Notes: generated from the sequence alone by a model not told the origin. DNA of 64,000 nucleotides from Zarea fungicola (GCA_900169235.1 FWCC01000127.1:22187-86186), one strand, 5' to 3'; counted from the first letter of the stretch, positions 34,427 through 48,413 are shown. Numbers and translations: made by a program.

Positions 34427-36148
34427 TAGACGAAACTGTGACGGATCAAATTTAATAGAGGATGCTCAAGTGCTTGTAAAGGTAGGGAGTGAAGTTAATG
34501 GTTTTCATGGTATTGGCATTCGTATTTATACCTTTTTTTTTCCACTTTTGTTCACGCAATGAATCTGCGAAAGAAAACTGTTCAGCTGATAGTATGGGGT
34601 CTCTACGATGTGGAACCCCAACCATGTAATTCCGTTCTTTTCAATTGTTGCAATTGCATTACTCGCGCGAGGTTGATAAAGAACCTCGCACCACCATTTG
34701 GTGTTGCTTACCAACGCGGGCACATCAGCAATGGTTTATTATAAACAGCGGGGCGCAGCACGACTAGTCGTCCAATATTTTATTTTTGTTTATCTTGTTA
34801 TATGTACCTGCCTCGCACTGCGATAGACAAGATGCTATGGAGGACCATACGATGCTTTCAACTTCACTAGTTAAACGCTGTGGAGATTGTGATACGAGAA
34901 GGCAGTCGGACTACTCCTGGGTTGAAAGACCGAGAGACCGATAGACCGATAACAATGATTGATGTATACGAGTTCAGTCAGACGTTAGCACAGTGGTGGG
35001 TAGAAATAGTGCTAGTATGGCCATGAGCGGAAGACAGGTAACCCAGAACATCATCATCATTATACTATCAAGAGGTGGGTTTTGGTCAAGAATTTAGTTC
35101 CTAGTCTAGTGCTCGGTGGCTTGAGGCTCGTCCCGCAGATTTGGCGGGATCAGGGACACAATAAAGAACTACTTGCTATAAGCCAATCCATGTGACAGGC
35201 GCACACACCTCCAATTTTGCGATAACCCTCCACCACAAGCAGCAAGTGTAGTCAGCGCTCCTAATAGTCTAGACCGTTTGGGCTACTTTGCCGGACTACA
35301 TTATACACGATGCACCCATCTGTTTCACCGATGGGCGTTCACCGATGGGCGACCCGTCCCGTCACTATCCGCTCGTCCATGGCGTGAACAGTTTTCTTTT
35401 GCCAATCCGCCTGCCAACCCACCTTCCAATACAGCTGCTACCTTGTGTCTGGTGTAAGGAGCAGTTGTCATCATTGTCCTTGTCACCCTGCTGGCCCCAG
35501 TATTAGTCCGTGGTGGTAAAGCACCGACCAGGCTGAAGCGCTATTGAAAGGTGGGCTGGCATGAGAAAAGTTTAAACATGATTGCAAGCCACACTGACTT
35601 TGACGCGGCCCTCGTTCCTCGGCGGTGGCAAGCACAACTTTGTTAGCTATATAACTAAGAATAATTATGAAGACTTTAGCCAGAGTGCCAAACGGTATAG
35701 CGAGGGAACTCTGCCTGGTGCGCGTCATTATTCGCAAAGGCAAGCGCCCCAGTTCATGAGAGGCAGCACAAGGTCACCTTACTACCTTGAGCCCTTGGGT
35801 TGTAGCATCATACACCTGTAGGAAATAAAGGAAGGGAAGGAAGAAAGTGTCTAATGCAGCTTACACATAATAGTTCGGACGAAACTGGGATATTGTCACT
35901 GCAAGTGCTGGCATTCAGTTTAGTGACACGTGAACACATGAGAGATCGTCGAGTATGTGCGGTATGTAATATATTAGTTACTACAAAGTCCAGGAAATCA
36001 GCTATTTATTATTCTCTTAGTAGTAAAAGCAATCATTTTGGCAACTACGAGGCTATCTGCCAAGAATGTTTGGCTTTTAACTGGCCTCTTGGTCACCAAT
36101 TGCCCCTTGAGGCACCAGCCGGCGCTGCTTTGGTCAACAACAGATAAT
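34427..36148. other. Intergenic
   Basis: Promoter of the secreted protein gene and 3' flank of the MBL gene. It contains short AGACCGAT repeats around 34925-34950. No gene supported. Confidence 0.55.
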
Positions 36149-37956
36149 TTAGTAGCATCCAGATTTTGGCGCAAATTTTTCAATGGTAATGCTTGGGTAA
36201 CGGTACCCAGTGATATCCACCAAAGTAGATAGCTGATCCTGGATGCCATGGGCACCAACGACAACAGCAGATTTAGGAATACCGTCTCGGACGGCGTTAT
36301 CAAGCCACTGCCTAGCCCCCCAAATATCAAAGTTAAGGGCATTTCCTAGGCCACTGCCTTTGGGCTGTGGCGTCCATACGTCTGCAATATGAGCCACCAC
36401 AGTGTCGTTCTTCTGGGGGCAAGCCCGTGTAGCAACACCATAACTCCAATCTCTCGCGTGGGGGTTGTCATCTCGCCAGAAAGATCGAAACTGAACGTTA
36501 CCATCGCGAAGAACAAATGGCGACTGTTCGGTATATAGTTGAACCTTGACATTGCCCCCGTTGACCTTGCTATAGTAGTCTTTTGCAACTGTAGGAACAA
36601 CCAAAGTAGCGCCAGCTGCTGCGTAGTCAACAACACCAAGCGCGTGGTCATGGTGGTGATGACTGGGTACAACATGAGTAATGGTCTTGTTGAATTTGTT
36701 TTTAGCCCACTCAAGAATAATGTGTGACCGATGAGCTGGCGCATCTGTAACCAGTAACCCGTGAGAGAAATTGACGACGAGCTGAACATAGTTTCTTTGG
36801 CCAACATAGACAGCCATGATATCTCGGATACCTGGCAGCGGGTACTCGACCACTACGTCAGAAACCGTGAGTGGCGCCAGCGGTCCTGCCCACATACCCG
36901 CTTCGAAGAACTCGTGTACTTCGGAACGCGGATACTCCGTGCTCTGAGATGGTGTTTTGCGTGGAGAAACAGCCTCTGACTCAACAGTAGGCGCGAAGAA
37001 GTCAGCTCTGAACACTGGGTTGACCTGAATAGTATCTGCCTTGAAGTCTTCCAAGACAACATCGGAGTTGTATATTGTTTGCATGCGATGCGGTAGCAGA
37101 ACTTTGCCAGAAACTGAACTGGAGCTGATCGGAACGGCAGTATAGTTGGACAGCAGCAAGTCGCTAGTGGAGTTACCAAACGTCCAGTGATATTCACTGG
37201 ATCGGATTTTGTAAGGCATGTAGCTTGTATCATCAATAAGAAGGCTTAACCCAATCTCATCGTGCTCAATAGCAAGGAATGGCACTTGCGAAAGTGGCTC
37301 CGTAACCTTGTATAGATGGAGGTGCTCAGGGCTGGCCAGCATGGTCTGAAGTAGCCAAGGCAAGGCGAACTGATGCGAGTAATGTACCAAATAATCCGTG
37401 AGGTAGCTGTCTGCACATCCCGCTGATGCAGTAAGATTCGCTGCAAAGTTGTTCTGCCCCTTCACAAAGCAAGCGTAGCCGCTCTCCCCATCTTGAACAA
37501 CAACACTCATATCAACTGCCGGTGCCAAGTTGGCTTTGGCCCAAATCCAATAGTCTCCGTATGAGTAAGATCTGTCAATTCTTGCTTGCAGACTTGTAGC
37601 AGACATGTTGAAGGATAGAGTTTGCTTGCCAGCCGCCGCGACAGACTGTGCACTAGACCGTAAATTGTAACTTTGGGAGAGTGTGCGTGACTTGTAAATA
37701 CTGCAAAGATATCAGTATAAGCATGACAAAGTGTAGAGATGTAACTATCGTACGTATCAGCGGTGTAAGAAATGCCATGTATGGCACCAATTAGCTGAGA
37801 GCCACCAAGGGCTTCAACGATATTATCCAGAACTGAAGTCGCAGTTACATTCGAGACCACAGCTGCGGCAGGGTTCATCTCCGAGGCATAAGTGCCGACC
37901 GCTTGCAACAGAACAAATGCTGCCAACAATGGCCGCATTGCATTTCTTCCTCCCAT
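36149..37956 (-). CDS. Secreted metallo-beta-lactamase-fold hydrolase
   Basis: Two exons (37956-37754, 37700-36149; intron 37701-37753) give 584 residues. A signal peptide (MRPLLAAFVLLQAVGTYAS) follows either MGGRNA or a start at that Met; an upstream ATG at 38043 is less likely. The N-terminal ~320 residues contain no recognised motif but look like a beta-rich substrate domain. The metal-binding motif is HHHHDH (VVPSHHHHDHALGVVDY), placed after NFSHGLLVTDAP as in MBL enzymes. A distal AHIADVWTP and AHGIQDQL may supply the remaining metal ligands. The arrangement recalls secreted MBL hydrolases annotated in fungi as beta-lactamase-like; substrate unknown. Several N-glycosylation sites fit secretion. 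Confidence 0.82.
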
Positions 37957-39240
37957 AGCTTTAGCTTTTGGAATGGAGGTTCTAGGGCTAAACAGTCTCC
38001 AGAGTTGAAGTTGTTTGTTTGGGGCGGAAACAGATCGCAACACAGCGTCTCGTGCAGTACGTTTTATCTGTAAACCACACTGATATATATCTCAACTTAG
38101 TATTATTCTCGCCTTGATTCTTTACTATTTCTAAGCATCTCTTTGCTTTCTAATGCTTACTTGATTCTCGCACCGCCCTCCGTCCACGACGCTGCTTACA
38201 GCGCTAATCTCCTTGCGGCGTCGTGATGGAGCTGTTGGAGCTGTCAGGCGTGGGATAGCCGCTTCCTCGTTTGATGATCTTACACCAATCGGATAAGGGC
38301 CAGCATCGCAAATTTAATGAAGTCATCAAAATGCATAATGAAACTCATTGTATAGCACGCACGGTCCCACGTGTACCTGGGGATGAACCTAGTGGACGCC
38401 AACAGCCTCCTTCTCATTAGCACTGCGACCTTTCAGATATAAAGGTACATATTTAAAGTCTCTAATAACTGCAGAACCATACCACTCTGAATTTCCTGCT
38501 TCGATAGTATAGCTCCTATTGGTGTTTGCTCAGATGACAGGGATGCGAAATAACCAACAAGGGCGAGGTTAGCGGAAGAGGGATTTTATGCGCTAGGACC
38601 GCCACAGATTTGAAGCACAGGGCGTCTAATTAAAGCCTAATTAATTCCACATCAATTGGTGTGCAACATCTGTACACGGGACAGAGTAACTAGCGTGTTA
38701 GCTGCACTGCAGAAAGGCGACTGTAGAATATGCCCACGCCAATAAAATGGAATCGTCCTTGGTCACCTGTCCTGACGGGGAGAGATAATAGAAAATAAGC
38801 ATCTTAGTATACAGGTTGACGTATCTTTAAGCTGCACTCAGCCACGCTTGGATGATAAGATGGCCGCGCGTTATTTAGATCAATAATAAATAAGTAAGCT
38901 TCTTTTCAACTAGCTACATCCGACAGATCCGACAACCTTTCTCAGTTCACAGCCAGTATTTTCAGAGACGCGCCATTTTCTTGTTCAACCTGGAGGCAGA
39001 CAGCTGGTGTATTGTGTTTACAGCGACTAATAAGCTGCAGTTTTATGCTACTCATGTAGCGGGCAGCTGCTTTGGGTTTTTTGTGCCAGTTTCACTTCAT
39101 ACTATTTAATGCGCGACTGCTTTGCATCTCATCTAATTGCAGGAATTGGCCAGTAGACCCCTTGCATTAGTCAAAAGCAGGAATGAAGGTGGACTCGTCC
39201 CAGCGCTGAAGCCAAGGTTATGTTTCGCCAGTAAGTCAAA
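37957..39240. other. Intergenic
   Basis: Promoter of the MBL gene (a TATATATC element near 38081-38090) and 3' flank of the first MFS gene. No gene supported. Confidence 0.55.
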
Positions 39241-41086
39241 TCATGTCTCAGCGAGGGCCTTCTCCATGACCTTGCGCCATTTTGGTGCGTTCCGTTGCAG
39301 AAGAAAAACAGAAACAAAACTAATGGCCATGCAGAACAGCGCTGTGGCGGTAAACACCCAGCCAGGGCCAATTGCACTAACCCACGGCGCGGCGACTACG
39401 GTGCCAATACAACTAAGAATGTTGCGGACAAAATTGTTGACAGCGACACCAGCTGAGCTCTTCTTACGAATGAACTCGGTAAGCATGGTCGTCGATGCTG
39501 ACTATTTTGGCGTTTGTTAGTCGATGACTTGTTGAAATAAAATGGGCTAGGCGCAACTTACAAAAACGAGCATGGAAGCTACTCCAAATATGAAGGCGCC
39601 GACGGCTGGAGCAACCCACATTACACCATAGTTGATGGTCCAGCCGAACAAGAGCAAACCGCAAGGATACACCGTCACAGCAATCCATGCATTCTCGCGT
39701 AGACGGTCCTCTGGCAGATAAACGAGCTTGCCTTTGTCGTCATAGCGGTTTGCCTTGACAGCTTCTCGTGCCATTATGTAGTCGAGCCAGCGACCACCCA
39801 GAAGAGAACCGGCAATGTAGCCAAGGCCAGAGGGAATGTACAACAGGCCAACTGTGAGCTGGGGATACGAGTACGGGGGTTTGGCAAACTGCTGCTGGAC
39901 AGTAATGTTCATGACGAATAGACTGCCAAATGCAAATGCCGCCAGAGTGACAGTAATGAGGACGGGTGGAAAGCGGAGGAATAGGATAACCTTGAGTGGA
40001 TCAAATATAAACTTCTTCACACCACCTGCAAACTTTTTAGTGTGCACCTTTGCAGATTCTCTTGTCGAGAAGCGACGAAGTGACTGGGCAGCCTCGCTCG
40101 TTGTCGGCGTCTTGCGGGCGAGCGTCTCCGGCAAGAGTAGAATGAGCATCACAACAATCACACCACCGTAAATGGCCAAAAACCACATACTTGATCTCCA
40201 GCCAAAGGCTTGGGCCAGTGCACCACCAATAATCGGCGCAAACAGTGGTCCCAGAAGAGGGCCGAGGTAGAACATACTCATGGCAAGCCCACGCTCGCGT
40301 GGCTCCCAAATGTCGGCGATTGTCCCGGCACCAACCGCCTGCACGCTGGCAGAGGCACCGCCAACGCCGATACGCATGACAATCAGCATAGCAATGTTGA
40401 CACTCAATGCACTAGCGACAGAAAAAATCACAAATAATGCAAATGATGTGAGGTAGATGGTGCGACGCCCAAACTGTTCCGAAAAGGCTGACCACCAGAT
40501 AGGGAAGATGGACATGGCCACCATGTACATAGCCACCGCCAAATTAGTAATGGTAGATGTTGTGTTAAATTCATTGGATATTGAATTTAGGGAAGCTACT
40601 TGCTGGTTAGTGTTTCCATTGCTCGTCGTTTTCAAACAGTGAGATGTGCAGGTACTCACGGTAGAAAATGGAGGAGCCGAGCGGTGCCGCCGCCGTGGCG
40701 ATAGCAATTGTTGCTGTTATGCCCCATTTAGTAGATCTCTTGTAATCATATGGATTTACAACTTCAGGTACGATCGCAAAGCGACCAAGCAGTCCACGGC
40801 GCTCTTTTCGCGGGACGACAACAAGTGGTCTAGGGTGGGTAGATGAGGCTCTAGATTGGGTTCTGGACATGCCAAGCTCTGCGGTATTCTGGGGGTCGAC
40901 GGCAGTTTGATCCACATCTTCTTGACTCCAGACACCATTTTTTTCACCGACTGGCGACTCGGGTGATTCCGAGTCCCGTGAATGAATGGAAAATGAGCTA
41001 GCGTGATGCTCGTGGTGCCCTTCCTTGTCAGGCGAGGGGTGTTGCGTGTCCGAGACAGTGTTTTGGGATGAGCCAGGAGGTGTCAT
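39241..41086 (-). CDS. MFS drug:H+ antiporter (DHA1 type, Qdr/Dtr1-like)
   Basis: Three exons (41086-40660, 40598-39562, 39501-39241; introns 40599-40659 and 39502-39561) give 574 residues. A long Ser/Pro/His-rich cytosolic N-terminus (about 115 residues) precedes VVNPYDYKRSTKWGITATIAI. The loop 2-3 motif A is SEQFGRRTIYL and motif C of antiporters is GPLLGPLFAPIIGG. Fungal relatives export drugs, polyamines or spore-wall precursors. Twelve membrane segments are readable. The splice at 40599 uses an AAG acceptor, chosen because the CAG three bases before it breaks the frame. Confidence 0.87.
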
Positions 41087-42389
41087 GGTTGCGATCTAGC
41101 TCCGAGTTCCGATTGAGTGGTAAGGTTGCCCCGATGTCTACGGCATGGTGCAAGCGGAATCAAGTTGGGAAAGCTCGAAATCTGTCTCTTTGCTGGTGTA
41201 AATGAAGCAAAATTTGACAGAGTTACATCACCATCAGGCACAACATTATTCATCAAAGAGAATATGACTGGGTTGAAAATATTTATTGGGGGAAGAACGG
41301 GAGCGCCGATTGCCGCTGCTCTTCTGCCTGCCGAACAATTTGCTACAAGCATCCGCCCTTCAATAATGGCCGAGAGGCCCCGTTCCTGTCCGGGTTTTAA
41401 ACGAAGCCCCGCTCGAACTGGTTGCTTTATCCGTCTTCTTTCCATGGAAAACCCAAAAAACGAGTGGCGTCGCGAACTAGCGGTGGCCCATCGGCGCAGG
41501 AAGCCGCGGAGTCAGTCAGAGAACAGTCATGTCGTGTACGTAGCAGTAGTACGAAATTGCTCAGTAAAATCTATCAACTACTAGATCATGGGCATAGTTT
41601 GATTTCGCGTTCTCTATGAGTGCTCTGTGCGTAAAACCTGGAATCAGTTATGAGCAAAGACGGTGTAGGCCAAGCGCCGTCTAAGCCAATCAAGGTGCAA
41701 CTCAAGGAGGCATGGTCCACTGAATTCCGGCACCTCCACATTGAAAGGCCTCCATTAATCTCAGTTTCCATTGTTGCTGCTCCATATTCACTACATCATC
41801 ATCAAAAACAGTCCGGTGTGGAAACAGAAATACCAGGAGTTTTTATAAAATGCAGAGGCGAGCCGAGACATGTAGCTCACCCAAGTCAGTGATGTGCATT
41901 TGTTGTACGCAAAGTCCGCGGAGCATGCGTCGCTTACTATGTTTACGCAAGGCGTGAAAACAGGCATTTTCAAATCAAAAGTATGTACCTCCAAGTATAA
42001 AGCCGACTAGTTATCACTTGACTGGGAAGTCGCCGTTATCCATCAAGCGCCGTGGCTTATTCTACAGCGGATACTCAATTTCCCCAAAGGAGCTTGAGCG
42101 TCGACCGACTCTGAATTTCTTGGCGTGCGGCTGTGATGAGAATAAGAACTACGTGTAAGCAAGCTGCGGTCGCGTTTTGAGTCATTTGCGCATTTAAGAG
42201 CGTAAATCTCCAATCAGCAGCAGATATCATTCTACCACGTGGGCTCCCACTCTGCGGATTGATGCTAGTTAGACGGAAGGTCGCCGAGACAACTGCTGCC
42301 AGAAAAGTGCGCTGTTGGAGGACGCTGGATGTGAGGATAAAATAAAAATAAAACATTGACTCGTAACTTCTATTGGGTATCATAAAATG
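41087..42389. other. Intergenic
   Basis: Promoter of the first MFS gene and 3' flank of the second. A 155-codon plus-strand open frame at 41117 shows no recognisable domain and is not called. Confidence 0.55.
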
Positions 42390-44156
42390 CTATTCGACTT
42401 CGACCGTCGCGGTTCGACGCGTTGGCTGCTTCAGTGCCATGTGTCTGTATGCCTTTGCCGTCTTCACTCGAGCCCTTTTACCCCAGATAATCAACCCGAC
42501 CGGGCCGATGAGTACCAGGGCGGTGATGACAGCGATGAGAATATGAGTATTCTGAATGCCCATGCCGTCGAGCCATGGAGTGAGCACAAACAACACGACA
42601 ACAGTAAAAAGATTTCGTATAAATGTAACGCCGACAAGCGCATTGCCGATTACCTGTCCAGTCAGCGGACGTCCTGAAACGTGAAGAGCAAAATACATAC
42701 ATCCTGATAAGCGTCCATGGCATACGACAGTGAGATGACGCCGCCAGCCGTGAGACAAAATCCGTAGATGCCGAATCCAACGGCAAGCACGGGCCATGGA
42801 GCATTCTGGAGAGGGTTAGCTGTGTACAAGGGTAACAATCAAATACACAACTTACATCGTTCAGCCCCAGACCAAACATGAGTATGCCCAGTGGCGCAAA
42901 GATGGCGAGTGGTAACAGCATCCACAAACGCATCTCGGGCTCATAGACGCCATTGTTGCGTCGAGCCAGCCACATAATCCACCTGTCATTGAGGTAGCCG
43001 CCGATCAAAACACCAGGTATCGAGGCAATAAATGGGGCAATATTCATCAGCCCGATTCCAATAGCCGTAAAGTCGTATGGGTCATCAAACATGTAGGTGG
43101 CTTGGACAGAGATGAGTACTGCAAACCAGGCGAGCAGTATACCGTACGCAATCGCGGTGTACGTAATGGCGGGGAAGGTCAAGAGGATGATGATGGGTTC
43201 GTAAAGGTCGTGGAGAATGCTTCCTTCGGTTATGGTAACAAATGCTAGTCGCTGGCGGTAAGATTTCATCGGAATTGATGCGTCGATGTAATTTTCAGGA
43301 TTCTCTCCAACTTCAATATCGTTCTCTGAGGCAGCCGTCAGAACTGTTGCGCTGTCTGTCGTCGGCATGGCAGCAGTAGCTTCTGGCCGCTGGTACTTGG
43401 ACTCTTCAAAGAATACGAGAATTAGGATGAGGTTGATACCAAACAGCAAAGTGCAGTACCACCAGACCCATCGCCACCCCTGCGAGTCGACAACATAGCC
43501 AGATGCGACCGGCCCAAGATACGCTCCCGTAAAAGTGGCGAGGAGGCCTATGCCATTTACCGTGGCGTGATTATGCACAAAAAACAAGTCGGCAATGGCG
43601 ATTTGCACGATTGTTTCACTAATGGCGCCACCGAGCCCCGATACAACATTACTTCCATACAGGTCGCCGACAGTTTGTGTCCTGGCGGACCAGATGCAGG
43701 CGGCAAACTGGAGCACAGCGCTGAATAGGTAAATCGGGCGGCGGCCAAACTTGTGGACGAGCGGGATGAAGACTATGCAGCCGAGCGCGAGGCCGAGATA
43801 GTTTGCTCCCGTCGAGCCATTCAGCGTGTCGTAGCTAAAGTCCAGCTCGTCAAAGAGCGCATCCCAGGCGGTGAAGCCGACATCGAGCTGCACAAAGGTG
43901 AGTAGCGTGTAGAGGCAGACGAGGCCAAAGTTGACTGATTTGCGAGCGGTAGACCAGTTCAGCGGGTCGTTCGGATCTGACGTTGGCGTTGGGTGGAGGA
44001 TGAGTCTTTTGGATTGTCCTGCGCTGCATCGTCAGTCTTTTCTTGCTTGCTTTCACGGCGGCTTTCGGCGACCCGCCCGTGAGTCCTCTCACCCTCTTCA
44101 AACTTGACTGTGCCTGGAGGCCAGTCTGCCACGTCCTCTGGCCACGCCTGCGACAT
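42390..44156 (-). CDS. MFS transporter (fungal DHA1 multidrug-type)
   Basis: Four exons (44156-44093, 44018-42856, 42805-42701, 42653-42390) give 531 residues. The start MSQAWPEDVADWPPGTVKFEE and the spliced LILHPTPTSDPNDPLNWS are hallmarks of this fungal MFS group. Motif A is LVHKFGRRPIYL and motif C lies in GAYLGPVASGYVV. Intron 1 (44019-44092) uses a GTGAGA donor and removes an in-frame TGA. The 47-base intron 42654-42700 joins YAMDAYQD to VIGNALVGVTFIRN. Substrate unknown; it is a close neighbour and same-strand companion of the previous transporter, but of a different subgroup. Confidence 0.87.
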
Positions 44157-47100
44157 TGTACAAACTGCGGCGCCACTTCAAGGTAGCGCATCTATCAGTT
44201 TGTCGTTCATGGGAGACTTGTTGCAGATTGAGGGGAGCAAAAAGCCTTAAAATCCACCCACCTGCGCCTGTGATCTATTTAACAAAATGGTCCTACCGAT
44301 GGCGCAGGTTCGGGTGCCGCTTTTTGCCCGTGCCGGGTGTTCCGTGTACTGATCGAGTGGCGGCGCGCACGGGGCGGGACTTGAGCGAGACAGCGAATGA
44401 CGCAGTGACAAGACCTGACTAACGCAGCTTGGTCAACTGTCCAGAAGCCGCTGACGCATTCAGGATTGTACCTTTGTCTGTTTCGCCGCATCCGGCCCGT
44501 CCGATTCCCAGCCACTCAACTTGATTTATCTCTTCCATCTTTCTCTGTAACCAGTGGTTGTGTCCAACTAGTAATGATGACAGACTAATAAAAGAAGGCT
44601 ACTCTCGCCGGCATTTTGACAAAATGACAGCGACTGGCGTCATCGATGGGGTTTATCCTGACCATGTCCATTACCTAGCGCCTCGGAAAAGATGCTTGCT
44701 TATTCTTCCGCTTACTAGTGAAGTTGGTTTTGCTTTGTGGAATTTCCATCAGTTACCAGAATAGCGGAAATTCTATCTACGAACCAATCCTGAATTGAAT
44801 GGGTCAGTCATCGGTTTAGGTTTGGACTGTGCAAGTGGACTGCAGCTACTAGTCAGTCGCAGCTACTGTTCTCCCACCGCATGTCAATGCATTTCACATT
44901 GACCAAGGTTTGATAACTATGGACATCTCGTTGGAAAAATTGAAAATGGATTCCTCGGCAAACGCACCGAAAGGCGCGCATCCATCTGTGATAGTAGACG
45001 TCTAACTGATTGGCCACTTTCAAGACTGGTGGTGGCTGTGAGGCGGGAACAGCAGCCGTGGAGAGAAGAATCTCCACCTTGAAAAACCAAACGGCGGGGT
45101 CAGTAGATTTCCACAACATACTCCCGTGCAGAGACGGAATAAACTCATTCCCTTACTCCGTACATATGTATCTACATGGAAGCGAAAGAGAAAAGAAGCT
45201 TGCAAGATCTCAACACGCTAGCAAACAATAAATAACTTTGTACTTTCTGCTCCATCAACGTTTACTTGCTTACGCTCCATTTATTCCTACCAACATTGAC
45301 AGAGGCCAAGTCAATAATGCATTGTGACTGGTGATTACAAAACATGTCAAAACAGCTCTAGGTAACACTGCATTCAACCGCCGGTTCTTTAATATGTATC
45401 CACCAACTGAAGCTCCTTCCTATCACGTCTAAAGTCTTGAACATGCCATGTTGCTGGTGGGTACAGAGACGGTGGCGTCCTCCGTGGATCATTGCAGAGT
45501 GGGTTTGGGTTGCAGGGTTGCTCGTGACAAGATTCCACATTTGTTCGTATCCCCCGAGAAACAATCAGGGAATCAGGTTAATGCGGATACTTGACAAAAG
45601 TAACAGAGTACCCGACGATTCATATATATGACAGTACTGTCAATACTGACACAAGTGTTTTCGCGGTAGATTGTTGGGCCAGTAAGCGCCGTGGAGAACG
45701 CTACAATTGGATGGATATTCAAGAATCTGTACTCCATACATCTACATATATACCTTTATTATGAGTAAATTAGACCTAAAATAACGCAGTTCCACATATG
45801 CTTAGCCGTGATTCATAGTGTGTTTTGACCGTGGACTAAGTGAACAAAGAGTTTGTCGAAGCGCGGCAGAGCAAACAACTTCCCCAGATCCAACGCAATC
45901 ATCGCGTCGAGTCGAGAGCGTGGAGCCAGTCCAGCTGTCACCAGGTGACCAAATTTGCGATTCGTTGACCAATACCGGAACATATCAATGTGTTGCATTG
46001 ACGCCTTTTTTATCAGCTTGTTGAATTCATGTCGGCAAAAGCAACCAAACGGCACGAGTAATAAGTCTTGTAGTGCTCTCGTCGACTCCGCCACCACGAA
46101 TTTACTTCACTTCTGCACCGCCACGATATCGTTAGGGGGATTATGCGAATATGTGCAGTCTAGAACGTTTCAAATTAAACTTGTCTTGCGATTCCGTCGC
46201 CGCGCGTCCAGTATTAATCTTATTGTTACTTCAGCTGAGCTACGACGGTGCCTTAACGCCCCTGTTTTAGTGCTGAAGGGATTATGCGACAGCTGGTTGT
46301 TTCGAGGCGGGGATCATGTTCTAGTAGTCAATAGGCTTGAGAAATCGATCAAACAAACCCTCCACACGTGTTTTAAAAGTCTGTGTAAATTAATCAAGTT
46401 TCTTGCAAAGCAATGTGCCGATACAGATTCGAAAAGCTTCGGTTTATGTCCCTGCTCTTGGCAAGCAAAGATTCATATACCCTATAGCATATTTTACACG
46501 GCTACAGGACTAAAGTCGCTACAGATGCTCTAGATACATTCCTGAACATGAGTAAATATTAAAGCGCAAACCTATGAGCACAGAAAATTCGTAGCCTTCA
46601 GCGGTGAGGAATTTTGTGCATTGTTTATCGCCTTTGGCGCGGAAAGGGATACTGACCGACGCATCAACCATGCAAAATCATTCACGCAAGGTGAATGTCA
46701 CATCGCGGATTAATTATTCCAGACTCTTGTACCAACTCATCGGTGCAATGCATGTGATGGTTTTATCAAGTGGCCGTGCAGTCCTGGTTGTTACGTCAGC
46801 GGCGACACTCGACCACAAGTCATGTTGGCAAGAGTTTGGCAACACAGATGATGCGCAGTCGACTACATCGAGAATAAATGTGGCACTCAAGGAATTTTCA
46901 CCATTGAACTAGATCGCCCACGACTATCTGACTTGATACGTAATCAAGGATGCGACTATTCCTGGCCTGCCTTGTTCTGCTGGCTATTCGTGATGAGTGC
47001 TCAACAGCTGAACTATTATCAATGACAGCCCAGAATCGCAACGGTCCGCATTGCGGGGAGCTAACTAGATTGCCCTTGTGACTTCGGAGCTGTTTTGCCA

Positions 47101-47657
47101 CAGTGAGCGGCCAATCTTGAAGCGGAAGGTCGCGAGCGCTAGGCTTGCACTGGTGGCATTAGTCTTGACACTACCTGCTGTGTAACAAGCAGCTTTCTTG
47201 AAGAAGGCGGTGCATACCTAGAGGGGCACGTCAACTTTCTTAATACAAAATTTCCTGCCTGTATTCTTCTGGGCTTCCGCGTTTGTTTGCGGAGCAATAT
47301 TTGATTCGCCCGGATTTTACACCATTAGGTAAATGATCACTCAGTCCAGACCGGGTCACTTACACCAGGTCGATGTCAGGTCGCCGATACTTGGTAGCCT
47401 GGATGCCAGAAACCAACACAAGGCGTATCAGTGGTGGGAGAAATTGATCTATTAGGTAAATATGCACTTTGTTAGAAGTTTCTATTACATAGTTATTACG
47501 GAGTGAATGATGGCGAGCTATACGACGGAGGAAGTCGGCGAGACCGGGCCAAGACTTGTATAAATCAAAGCCATTCGCCAGTCTATTCATCAATTCAGTC
47601 CATCATCGCTCAGAATAATCACATTTAACGTAAAAACTCTGCTGGGCAACTATAAAA
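44157..47657. other. 3.5 kb gene-poor region
   Basis: Promoter of the MFS gene at the left and of the eqolisin gene at the right. A 94-codon minus frame at 45813-46097 and a 192-codon plus frame at 45955-46533 overlap and neither has a recognisable domain. I see no supported gene or transposon. Confidence 0.5.
47559..47565 (+). promoter_or_regulatory. TATA box of the eqolisin gene
   Basis: TATAAAT, 99 bases upstream of the start codon. Confidence 0.5.
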
Positions 47658-48413
47658 ATGAAGTTTAGTTTGGCTACCCTCATCTCAAGCCTGGCTTTGG
47701 CCAGCACTACCCCCGCGGCCTTGGAGCAAGACCGGCCGGGCATGGTGAATGACAGAGTCGCCAACTTCACCAGCTCTTCGCCCAGGGGCGGCCGTCTAAG
47801 TGACAGAGCCACCAGCTACGTGTCTCCATGGGCTGGTTCCGTTCAGGAAGGCACCGGGTGGAATTTCGTCACCGGCACCGCAACCGTGCTGTACGTAAAC
47901 AACCAGGGCAACTCCGGCGCGGCGACGTGGGTGGGCATCGACGGCGAGAACTGCGGCAACGCCATTATCCAGACAGGCTTCACGACGTGGGGCAACGGCT
48001 ACGTTGAGACGTGGTACGAGTGGTGGCCCAACCCCAGCTACGACTACAGCAGGGTCAGCGCCAAGGCGGGCGACGTGATTCGGATGAGCGTGTGGGCGTA
48101 CAGCACGCGCAGCGGCAAGGTCCTTCTGGAGAATCTCACGACGGGCCAGTCGGACTACCGCACGTTTAGCAACATGAATGCGGAGCTCTGTCTGACGGAC
48201 GCTGAGTGGATCGTGGAGGAGTTTACGACAAACGGCAACAACATTGCGCTGGCCAACTTTGGCACGATTGACATAACCAGTACGCAGGCGACGGGCAACC
48301 GGGGCACGGTTGGTGCAGACGGCGGCCGTATTGTCGAGATTTACAACGGAGACTACCAGCTAACAAGCTGCGGAACCAACAGCAATGGTGTGGAATGTCG
48401 CTATATTGGCTAA
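47658..48413 (+). CDS. Secreted glutamic peptidase (eqolisin, family G1; aspergillopepsin II-like)
   Basis: 251 residues, intronless. A signal peptide (MKFSLATLISSLALAST) and a short pro-region ending near RGGRLSDRA precede the beta-sandwich catalytic domain. The catalytic Gln lies in NAIIQTGF, after WVGIDGENCGN, and the catalytic Glu in DAEWIVEEF. The YEWWP motif of the family is also present (ETWYEWWPNPSYDYS). These enzymes act at very acid pH outside the cell. Length, motifs and start all fit the family. Confidence 0.93.
   Translation: MKFSLATLISSLALASTTPAALEQDRPGMVNDRVANFTSSSPRGGRLSDRATSYVSPWAGSVQEGTGWNFVTGTATVLYVNNQGNSGAATWVGIDGENCGNAIIQTGFTTWGNGYVETWYEWWPNPSYDYSRVSAKAGDVIRMSVWAYSTRSGKVLLENLTTGQSDYRTFSNMNAELCLTDAEWIVEEFTTNGNNIALANFGTIDITSTQATGNRGTVGADGGRIVEIYNGDYQLTSCGTNSNGVECRYIG

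Noticed and set aside
44019..44056. A 38-base intron (GTGAAA donor) in the second MFS gene
   Set aside because: Too short for fungal introns; the 74-base intron 44019-44092 with a GTGAGA donor shares the acceptor, keeps the frame and gives a family-like N-terminus.
45813..46533. Overlapping open frames of 94 codons (minus) and 192 codons (plus)
   Set aside because: No domain, no start context, no codon bias evident; chance frames in a gene-poor region are more likely.
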